Part shown: positions 1 to 4,892 of the stretch, one piece after another
Numbering within the stretch: the first letter of the stretch is position 1
How the letters are laid out: the number at the start of each line of letters is the position of its first letter
Assembly (NCBI GenBank): GCA_029862725.1
Contig: JAOTWT010000128.1
Location: 1 to 7,696, forward strand
DNA length: 7,696 nt
Direction: 5' to 3'
Origin: Acidobacteriota bacterium
GTDB taxonomy: Bacteria; Acidobacteriota; Blastocatellia; Pyrinomonadales; Pyrinomonadaceae
Translations under genes and position numbers: made by a program
Notes under the pieces: generated by a model
The model's input: only the letters and a program-made list of their open reading frames with translations
Database searches by the model: none
Told to the model about the DNA's origin: nothing

Positions 1-1
1 T

Positions 2-238
2 TCGGGAGAATGGTTTATCTTGCGGAGCGAGGACACTTCCTTCTTTGCCTTCCCGTTCGGGGGCCCGGGCGACATACCGGTGGCGGGCGACTACGACGGG
101 GATGGAAAGGCCGATGCGGCCGTCTTCAGGCCCTCGGACAACACTTGGTACAAACTCCAGTCGACGAACGGTTTTGAGGCCATTGGGTTCGGTGTGACGG
201 GCGATGTCCCGCTCCCGAGTGCCTACGTCCGGCCCTAG
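2..238 (+). CDS. FG-GAP/VCBS repeat protein, C-terminal fragment
   Basis: The frame is open at the left edge and reads 78 residues to a TAG at 236-238, so only the C-terminus is present and the true start lies outside the window. The fragment begins SGEWFILRSED and contains DIPVAGDYDGDGKADAAVF, an FG-GAP/VCBS-type blade with the calcium-binding pattern DxDGDGxxD (the aspartates of DYDGDGKAD). It closes with GFGVTGDVPLPSAYVRP, a second blade start that is cut short, which is how such repeat proteins commonly end. In this family the blades form a beta-propeller-like fold in secreted or surface proteins used for adhesion or polymer binding; that role is family knowledge, not shown here. No sorting signal is visible after the last blade. 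An intrinsic terminator follows 25 bp downstream. Internal start codons exist, but the upstream in-frame residues continue the repeat, so it is not a small standalone gene. Confidence 0.85.
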   Translation, partial: SGEWFILRSEDTSFFAFPFGGPGDIPVAGDYDGDGKADAAVFRPSDNTWYKLQSTNGFEAIGFGVTGDVPLPSAYVRP

Positions 239-240
239 AT

Positions 241-275
241 CAAGGTTCAAGGTTCAAAGTTCAAGGTTCAAAGTC
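241..275 (+). repeat. Heptamer tandem repeat, CAARGTT, five units
   Basis: Five 7-base units lie head to tail: CAAGGTT, CAAGGTT, CAAAGTT, CAAGGTT, CAAAGTC. Read in the TTCA phase they are TTCAAGG/TTCAAAG, sharing a TTCA core with the TTCACGA arrays further right. The last units form the left arm of the terminator at 264-304. Confidence 0.85.
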
Positions 276-304
276 TGTTAAGTCAGGCTTTGAACCTCTT
301 TTTT
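264..304 (+). terminator. Intrinsic terminator after the FG-GAP gene
   Basis: The arm 264-273 (AGGTTCAAAG) pairs perfectly with 288-297 (CTTTGAACCT). Pairs 274-287 (T-G) and 275-286 (C-G) extend the stem to 12 bp around a 10-base loop (276-285). Six T follow at 299-304. The left arm is made of the heptamer repeat, so the terminator appears to be built from satellite units plus one inverted copy. Confidence 0.8.
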
Positions 305-310
305 GTTGAC

Positions 311-421
311 CCGTTTAGAGCAGCGCTTCGCGTTGGCAGATCGGGAGCCGTTTAGAGCAACGCTTCGCGTTGGCAGATAGGGCGCCGTTTAGAGCAACGC
401 TTCGCGTTGCGGATCGGGCGA
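311..421 (+). repeat. Three tandem 37-bp units with internal hairpin
   Basis: Copies start at 311, 348 and 385, each opening CCGTTTAGAGCARCGCTTCG. Each contains the mini-palindrome CAACGC-TTC-GCGTTG (first copy with one change), so every unit can fold into a hairpin. The third copy differs by a 1-base indel after GCGTTG and is also the left arm of the 117-bp palindromic element that begins at 386. The copies abut with no unique spacers. Confidence 0.85.
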
Positions 422-502
422 AGCCCGATAATAAGAGATCTGATAAATCCTCTTTCCGTCGTGCTCCGCACGACCTTGCAACGCCAAGCGTTGCTCTAAA
501 CG
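386..502. repeat. 117-bp multi-hairpin palindromic element, copy A
   Basis: The 25-base outer arms at 386-410 and 478-502 are inverted copies with one mismatch, and each arm contains its own small hairpin (CAACGC-TTC-GCGTTG on the left, CAACGC-CAA-GCGTTG on the right). Inside lie two perfect 7-bp hairpins: ATCGGGC-GAA-GCCCGAT at 413-429 and GTCGTGC-TCC-GCACGAC at 458-474. A 28-base linker (430-457) separates them. The whole can fold as a cruciform or cloverleaf. It resembles REP/BIME-type or MITE-like intergenic palindromes in architecture, but I do not recognise a named family, and I see no target-site duplication. Confidence 0.8.
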
Positions 503-570
503 ATTCACGATTCACGATTCACGATTCACAATTCACGATTCACGATTCACGATTCACGATTCACGATTTA
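501..570 (+). repeat. Heptamer array CGATTCA, ten units
   Basis: Ten consecutive 7-base units run from 501 to 570. Eight are exact CGATTCA, the fifth is CAATTCA (529-535) and the last is CGATTTA (564-570). The first two bases coincide with the end of palindromic element copy A. The array fills the gap between copies A and B almost completely. Confidence 0.9.
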
Positions 571-580
571 CCGCTCACAC

Positions 581-697
581 TGTTAGAAGCAGCGCTTCGC
601 GTTGCAGATCGGGCAAAGCCCGATAATACGAGATCTGATGAATCCTCTTTCCGTCGTGCTCTGCACGACATTGCAACGCCAAGCGTTGCTCTAAACA
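581..697. repeat. 117-bp multi-hairpin palindromic element, copy B
   Basis: This copy aligns to copy A without gaps at an offset of exactly 195 bp, with about 12 differences over 117 positions by eye. The inner stems ATCGGGC/GCCCGAT (608-624) and GTCGTGC/GCACGAC (653-669) are identical to copy A, while their loops differ (AAA against GAA, TCT against TCC). The outermost base pair changes from C-G in copy A to T-A in copy B. Five changes fall in the left outer arm (581-605), and the right arm (673-697) is nearly unchanged. Confidence 0.8.
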
Positions 698-729
698 ATT
701 CACGATTCACGATTCACGATTCACGATTT
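696..729 (+). repeat. Heptamer array CAATTCA/CGATTCA, four units plus a partial
   Basis: One CAATTCA unit (696-702) is followed by three CGATTCA units and a partial CGATTT (724-729). As with the first array, it begins in the last bases of the palindromic element, so element and array form a composite unit that occurs twice. Confidence 0.85.
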
Positions 730-751
730 CGCAGCTCTCCGCTCCAAATAG

Positions 752-814
752 AAAAAGTTGCAAATGTCCCGGTGAATCTTCATCAAAACAAAGACTCACC
801 CGCACACTTGCAAC
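752..814 (-). terminator. Intrinsic terminator for the exported-protein gene
   Basis: On the minus strand the arms 814-793 and 778-757 pair. GTTGCAAGTGT pairs with ACATTTGCAAC (11 bp, one G-U), then there is a 3x3 internal bulge, then GGTGAGTC pairs with GATTCACC (8 bp, one G-U). The loop is 14 bases (792-779). Five U follow at 756-752. It lies about 30 bp past the stop codon at 845 and closes the repeat island on its right side. Confidence 0.82.
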
Positions 815-844
815 CAAATACTAAAGAACGCCCCTTCCGGTTTA

Positions 845-1351
845 CTATCTTCCCGCGATAACTAGACGCGTCGACCGATACGGATCAAACTCCGGCTGTA
901 CGCTCCAGCTGCGGCCTGTCCTGGAAACTACGGCCATCACATAGATGTTCTGCTCGCTGTCGATCCGGCTCAACCAAGGCGTCGGCTTGGACGACTCGAT
1001 TCCTTCTCCGGCGAATTCAAGATACTCGGTTTTGAGAAAGCGAGTGCCGTAACTGTCTTGCGCAAAGAAATGGAGTTGAACAATGCCGTCCTCAAGCTCA
1101 GACGGGGCAAGTGAGGCGGAGAGCATCTGCGAATTCCGGTTGAAGGTCACCTGGTTGAGCGTCACTTCAAAACTCCTCCGGTGAGGATGGCAACGCTTTC
1201 TTCGTTTCCTTTTACGTTTCTTTTTTGCGTGCCCGAGCCGGTAGGTTTCCGAAACGTCGACAGAAGTAGAATGATTGGTCACACCCGCAACAAACAGACT
1301 CATGCCCACAATCAAAGAAAAAAGTATCATTCCGATAATATGTTTTGCCAT
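845..1351 (-). CDS. Small exported protein with a poly-basic tract, unknown function
   Basis: I do not recognise this 168-residue protein. Residues 5-24 (IIGMILFSLIVGMSLFVAGV) form a signal peptide or single membrane anchor after a short basic start, which suggests export. A linker is followed by an unbroken run of eleven Lys/Arg at 43-53 (KKKRKRKRRKR) and then CHPHRR at 54-59. The remainder (about 60-166) looks like one small beta-rich domain (FEVTLNQVTF, LSASLAP, VQLHFFAQD, YVMAVVSRTG), perhaps a sandwich fold. The ATG at 1351 is chosen because GGGAG on the minus strand ends 8 bases upstream; a second ATG at 1330 would shorten the hydrophobic segment. A promoter-like pair lies at 1411-1382 and a strong terminator lies beyond the stop, so it is probably monocistronic. 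The basic run might bind acidic surface polymers or nucleic acid; that is speculation. A coding gene is well supported, a function is not. Confidence 0.75.
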   Translation of the reverse strand: MAKHIIGMILFSLIVGMSLFVAGVTNHSTSVDVSETYRLGHAKKKRKRKRRKRCHPHRRSFEVTLNQVTFNRNSQMLSASLAPSELEDGIVQLHFFAQDSYGTRFLKTEYLEFAGEGIESSKPTPWLSRIDSEQNIYVMAVVSRTGRSWSVQPEFDPYRSTRLVIAGR

Positions 1352-1381
1352 CTTCTCTTCTCCCGTTGGTTTATTAATACA

Positions 1382-1411
1382 ATACTACCGCAAAGTTTTG
1401 CTTTCTGACAA
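1382..1411 (-). promoter_or_regulatory. Candidate sigma-70 promoter for the exported protein
   Basis: On the minus strand TTGTCA (1411-1406; 5 of 6 to TTGACA) is followed after 18 bases by TAGTAT (1387-1382; 4 of 6 to TATAAT). The start codon is 30 bases further. The rest of the 1352-1595 gap shows no gene I would support. Confidence 0.45.
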
Positions 1412-1595
1412 ATTCTTTGGTTAGGAGATGCATTTTAGTCACGAGGGTTTGCCCAAATCTCTCGTCCCGGCCGAGTTAATCCCCCAGTGCACGCGGACCC
1501 ATGATTATAAGCGTTCAAGATTGCGAGGGCACGATACTATAAAGGTGACTTCAATGAGCGCGGATCAAGGAGCCGCCAAGCTGCCAACCGGTGAC

Positions 1596-2141
1596 TTAGG
1601 CTCCAAACACAGACTGCGTGACCCCATCTGTTACTTCCCCAAAGCGGCGGGTAAGAATTGGGTAGGTTTCCGGTTCGATCACAAGCCCGACGGCCCCAAC
1701 CTGGACCTCCGCCAGAGTAATTGATTCCGCATCGCCCTCTATCTCCATATAAAGTCCAAACGGCAGTTCATCGAGCACGATCTCAACACCGTCTAACCGC
1801 CATACCGCCCTTTTTTTCTCGTAAACTACGTCCTTCTTAAGCCCCAGATGCTCGATGATTTTCGTTACCTCCTCAGAATCACCGACCTCGGTTTCGAACT
1901 CCAGCTGCGTTTTTAGTCCGGTGTTGACGAACAACTTTTTTTTGAACGTGAGAATTGTCTTTTCATCCAGCCTGCGCAAACGAACGAACGCTCCCTGGCT
2001 TAACAGGTCAACGTTCGAAAACAAAATGTTTCTTTCGAACCGACGGCCCTCAAAAACGGCGTCAAGTTTTTCGAGGCGATTTTCCACATCGGCAAATTGA
2101 CTCGCGGTCAAACGGTATTTTTTTTCGATTTCTATAGCCAT
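1596..2141 (-). CDS. CYTH-domain protein (class IV adenylate cyclase / triphosphatase family)
   Basis: A 181-residue protein with the CYTH (triphosphate tunnel metalloenzyme) fold. Visible signature residues are the N-terminal ExExK (E4-I-E6-K-K8), the basic strands RLRR (54-57) and TFKKK (65-69), the acidic strand EFETE (81-85), YEKKR (107-111), and the acidic pairs LDE (123-125) and MEIEG (132-136). These line a tunnel that binds triphosphate and two divalent metals. Family members are CyaB-type adenylate cyclases, thiamine-triphosphatases or inorganic tripolyphosphatases, and sequence alone does not separate them. Length fits single-domain CyaB-like proteins, and there is no CHAD domain. 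It should be cytoplasmic. It is the last gene of the ABC operon: its ATG lies 4 bases after the permease stop, and its Shine-Dalgarno is inside the permease's last codons, so translation is probably coupled. No clear U-rich terminator follows. Confidence 0.85.
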   Translation of the reverse strand: MAIEIEKKYRLTASQFADVENRLEKLDAVFEGRRFERNILFSNVDLLSQGAFVRLRRLDEKTILTFKKKLFVNTGLKTQLEFETEVGDSEEVTKIIEHLGLKKDVVYEKKRAVWRLDGVEIVLDELPFGLYMEIEGDAESITLAEVQVGAVGLVIEPETYPILTRRFGEVTDGVTQSVFGA

Positions 2142-2145
2142 ACAT

Positions 2146-3498
2146 TCAGACCTTCCTGATCCATTTCCAAACCTCAGGAATTGTTGCGCGTTTGCCGTAC
2201 ATCAGCATGCCGACACGGTAGACCCTTGACGCCGCCCAGGTCAGGCCAAGTATTGTAATCAAATTGAGCACGGCCGCGAGCGCGATCTGCCAGAAGGGCG
2301 GGAGTTCGGACAGAATTCGAACAGGCATCACAATCGGCGCAAAGAAGGGCGCAATCGAAACCCAGAACGCAAATGTCGAATTTGGATCCCGTACCACGGC
2401 AAAACAAAAATACAAACCGATCAAGAGCAGCATGATCGGCGGGAATGCGAACTGGCTGCCTTCCTGCATACTCGTCACCATCGACCCGATCAATGCGTAA
2501 ATCGTTGCATAGATAAAATACCCGAGTATGAAAAAGACAAAAAAGTAGACGACAGCCAAAATCGATATTTCGGGAATCGTAATCTGCATCTCGTTCATAT
2601 ATGCAGAGGCCGCGCCAACAGAAACGATTGCGGCAAGGCTTGAAATCCAAATCGCGAGTTGCGTCAGCCCCGCTAATCCCACGCCGACGAGTTTGCCCAT
2701 CATCAGTTCAAAAGGTCTCGCCGAGGAAAACAGGATCTCCGAGATACGGGTCTCTTTTTCTTCGACAATCGCAGACATGATCGCCTGTCCATAAATCGCC
2801 AGCACTATGTAGATGAGCATCGCAACGACGAAGGCAGCAACCGGACCGCCGTCAGACCCTTTGCTTTCGCCGGTTTCTGATAGCTGGATGCTACTAAACG
2901 AGACGCCCTTGTTGATTTCTTTCAGCTTTTCTTCACTGATATTTGCGTTCGCCAGCCTTTGTGCCCTGACAGCGTCATTGATCGCATCCTGAATCGTCGA
3001 ATTGACGATAAAATCGCCCGCTTTTCTACTATAGAAATCAAAACGTACCCCTTTCCCTGAAATATTGTCGGGTACGATCAAAAAAGCCTCGATTTGCTTT
3101 TTGGCGACCATTGCTTTTAATTCATTTTGAATTTCTTCGTCACTCTTGCCAGAGGCGTCATAGTCGACAAATGTGAACTGTCCGCCGATTTGTTTTGAGC
3201 TGCGCTCAATGCTTTCACTCTGTGTTGCCGTGACGTTTTTCAATGACTCCCGGGCGGCCTCGCGAGCCCTTTCGGCGATCTTTTCCGGAGAAAGATTCTG
3301 CTTTACACGAGTTTCAACCAAGCCGTTCCGGTCCGCGACGGCAATCCGCGTCGCGTCGCCCTCGATCGAAAAGATAAGCATCGGGACTAAGACAAAGAGA
3401 GAGGCGATGAGCGGCATTAGAAAAGTCGTGATGACAAACGCCCATTTAAAGACCACTTTTTTATATTCGCGTCTTAGAACTGCCAGAAATTTATCCAT
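2146..3498 (-). CDS. ABC-2 family transporter permease (NatB-like, COG1668)
   Basis: A 450-residue inner-membrane subunit of an ABC exporter. The N-terminus (LAVLRREYKKVVFKWAFVIT, 5-24) is the amphipathic start typical of ABC-2 permeases and leads into the first membrane helix (about 20-43). A large extracytoplasmic domain follows (about 46-218) with Lys/Glu-rich helices at 68-105 and 176-197. Further hydrophobic segments lie near 219-242, 267-295, 311-338, 352-370, 374-395 and 401-423. The loop VEEKETRISEILFSSARPFE (245-264) is the hallmark of NatB-type permeases: E-K-E-T-R followed by the coupling helix. NatB itself exports Na+ with NatA, but many family members have unknown substrates, so substrate is not assigned. 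The ATPase gene lies 33 bases upstream on the same strand, and together they should make a complete exporter. Length and topology look intact. The start at 3498 gives the full first helix. Confidence 0.9.
   Translation of the reverse strand: MDKFLAVLRREYKKVVFKWAFVITTFLMPLIASLFVLVPMLIFSIEGDATRIAVADRNGLVETRVKQNLSPEKIAERAREAARESLKNVTATQSESIERSSKQIGGQFTFVDYDASGKSDEEIQNELKAMVAKKQIEAFLIVPDNISGKGVRFDFYSRKAGDFIVNSTIQDAINDAVRAQRLANANISEEKLKEINKGVSFSSIQLSETGESKGSDGGPVAAFVVAMLIYIVLAIYGQAIMSAIVEEKETRISEILFSSARPFELMMGKLVGVGLAGLTQLAIWISSLAAIVSVGAASAYMNEMQITIPEISILAVVYFFVFFILGYFIYATIYALIGSMVTSMQEGSQFAFPPIMLLLIGLYFCFAVVRDPNSTFAFWVSIAPFFAPIVMPVRILSELPPFWQIALAAVLNLITILGLTWAASRVYRVGMLMYGKRATIPEVWKWIRKV
2151..2157 (-). 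promoter_or_regulatory. Shine-Dalgarno for the CYTH gene inside the permease end
   Basis: The minus strand reads AGGAAGG at 2157-2151, 9 bases before the ATG at 2141. The same bases encode the permease's final Arg-Lys-Val. This decides the CYTH start and points to translational coupling. An out-of-frame ATG lies 4 bases upstream of the chosen start. Confidence 0.7.
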
Positions 3499-3531
3499 AC
3501 TGATGTTCCGTCTCTTTTCCGCACCAAAAGA

Positions 3532-4440
3532 TCACGCGTTGACCGCGTCGATAAATATATCGTTAAGGCTCGCCTCGACCATCTCGAATTTCGAAATCAA
3601 AGCGCCCGCGCCGACCAGGCGTTCCAGCAATTCCTGCCCTCTCGCGCCATCGCGCAAAAACACTTCTAATTCATCTGCATGCTCTACCACGCGCTCAACC
3701 AATTCTCCCGGCTCCAGGATTTCCTCACCGCCAGTACACCTAATCGAAGCGATATTTCTCCCGTAGGAACCCTTGATCTCACGCAAACTGCCTGAAATTA
3801 CCTTTCGTGCTTTGTTGATAAGGAGTATGTCGTCGCAGAGCTTCTCGGCCGTTTCCATCAGGTGCGTCGAAAAAATAATCGTCTTTTCTTTCGATTTCAC
3901 CTCGGCAATCACCGATTTCATAAACTCGACATTTACCGGATCGAGGCCTGAAAAGGGTTCGTCAAGTACGATGAGATCCGGGTCATGAAGCATCGTCGAC
4001 GCAAACTGCAGCTTTTGCGACATTCCCTTAGAAAGGTCGGTCGTCTTTTTTTTCTTCCATTCGGAGAGATTCATACGGTCCAGCCAATAATCAATCCTCT
4101 TGTCAGCCTCATGCTGCCGGATACCCTTCAGGGCGGCAAAATACCGCAGCTGGTCCTGGATCTTCATTTTTTTGTAAAGGCCGCGCTCTTCGGGCAGATA
4201 CCCGATCCGGTCCTGTATATCAGGTGATACGGAATCGCCGAACAATTCGACGCTACCTGAATCGGGGATCGTTATGCCTACGATCATACGAATCGTGGTC
4301 GTCTTCCCGGCACCATTTGGACCAAGAAATCCGAAAATCCTGCCCGCGCTGACCTCGAAAGACAGGTTGTCTACTGCCGTGAAGCTGCCAAATTGCTTTG
4401 ATACACCGTTCACTCTTAGATTTGCGGATTTCTGGTTCAT
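3532..4440 (-). CDS. ABC transporter ATP-binding protein (NatA-like, COG4152)
   Basis: A 302-residue nucleotide-binding subunit that powers the adjacent permease from the cytoplasmic face. All core motifs are present: Walker A GPNGAGKT (40-47), signature LSKGM (136-140), Walker B LIVLDEP (156-162), D-loop SGLD (164-167) and switch histidine STH (191-193). The Q-loop region reads GYLPEERGLY (80-89), with Glu-Glu where many ABC proteins have Gln. This is usual for the COG4152 group and not a defect. A C-terminal extension (about 215-300, RNIASIRCTGGEE...FEMVEASLNDIFIDAV) matches the DUF4162-type tail of this group. It is the first gene of the operon (ATPase, permease, CYTH). The ATG at 4440 is the natural start, but the ribosome site is weak (AAAGG only 2 bases away). 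It is divergent from the DoxX-like gene. Confidence 0.93.
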   Translation of the reverse strand: MNQKSANLRVNGVSKQFGSFTAVDNLSFEVSAGRIFGFLGPNGAGKTTTIRMIVGITIPDSGSVELFGDSVSPDIQDRIGYLPEERGLYKKMKIQDQLRYFAALKGIRQHEADKRIDYWLDRMNLSEWKKKKTTDLSKGMSQKLQFASTMLHDPDLIVLDEPFSGLDPVNVEFMKSVIAEVKSKEKTIIFSTHLMETAEKLCDDILLINKARKVISGSLREIKGSYGRNIASIRCTGGEEILEPGELVERVVEHADELEVFLRDGARGQELLERLVGAGALISKFEMVEASLNDIFIDAVNA

Positions 4441-4524
4441 TGCCTTTCGCAGGGGTAGAAGGATTAAATGTTAATGATAAATGAGTTTATGATAGTGGTA
4501 CGACAATGTCATGAGGTCAGAAAG
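4441..4524. promoter_or_regulatory. Divergent promoter region, ABC operon and DoxX-like gene
   Basis: This 84-bp AT-rich gap must carry the start signals for both divergent genes. On the plus strand TATGAT at 4488-4493 is a fair -10, but no good -35 sits 16-18 bases upstream. ATGATA occurs twice, at 4474-4479 and 4489-4494 (15 bases apart), and ATGATAAA/TTTATGAT also forms an imperfect inverted repeat, so a shared operator is possible. I cannot place either promoter firmly. Confidence 0.3.
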
Positions 4525-4888
4525 ATGAAAACAACCAAAATCGTTTTTTATGTCTCGACAGATCTCCTGACGCTGATGATGCTCTTTTCCGCGGGAATGT
4601 ATATTTTTGATAATGCGGAAGTCTCAAAACTGTTCAGCGCACTCGGTTACCAGTCGTCTATCGTTTACCCGCTGGCCGTCTCCAAACTCCTTGGCCTTGT
4701 CGCCATCTCGTCAGGTTATTCCGCTCGTTTGAAAGAAAGGGCCTATGCCGGGTTCTTTTTTTGACTTTTTGCTCGCCCCTTCAGCTCGCCTCAATGCCGG
4801 AGACGGGGAATGGGGCCCGGCGGCGATGGCGATCCTGCTCCTTTCGGGTTCTTACGCAACGGGCTCAAGAATCCACCCCGAAGAATGA
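4525..4888 (+). pseudogene. DoxX-like membrane protein, frameshifted at a 7-T tract
   Basis: Reading frame 1 from ATG 4525 gives 79 residues (MKTTKIVFYVSTDLL... to RAYAGFFF) and stops at TGA 4762-4764. Skipping one T of the tract 4756-4762 continues as DFLLAPSARLNAGDGEWGPA and further to a TGA at 4886-4888. The joined protein has 120 residues, the normal length for DoxX-like (DoxX_2-type) proteins. It has four hydrophobic segments, near 6-28, 47-62, 74-86 and 99-113. The start is supported by GAGG at 4513-4516, 8 bases upstream; earlier in-frame ATGs lack such a site. The downstream motif reads APSARLNAGDG, where I recall ALSAHLNAGDG in relatives, so a Leu and a conserved His seem changed. 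The family's function is poorly defined; DoxD/DoxX subunits belong to thiosulfate:quinone oxidoreductases, but that role is not implied here. Alternatives to a decayed gene are a sequencing indel or +1 frameshifting (see findings). Confidence 0.8.
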
Positions 4889-4892
4889 CCTC

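Noticed and set aside
311..730. CRISPR array
   Set aside because: The 37-bp units abut directly with no unique spacers, the heptamers are simple satellites, and no cas genes are nearby.
370..861. 163-codon open frame (+) across the repeat island
   Set aside because: It translates the palindromes and heptamers into repeats such as RFTIHDS. The frame stays open because the heptamer and the 195-bp period (a multiple of 3) contain no stops. There is no ribosome site and no family likeness, and it runs through a terminator.
1569..1604. Terminator of the ABC-CYTH operon
   Set aside because: GGAGCC/GGCTCC can pair across the CYTH stop codon, but the stem is only 6 bp with a long loop and no U run follows on the minus strand.
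1428..1724. 98-codon open frame (+) with an AAAGGTG-like site before an internal ATG at 1554
   Set aside because: About half of it lies antisense to the CYTH gene's conserved 3' end, and the translation has low complexity and no recognisable domain.
3173..3766. 197-codon open frame (+) antisense to the ABC genes
   Set aside because: It spans the junction of two well-supported minus-strand genes, and its composition is typical of a shadow frame.
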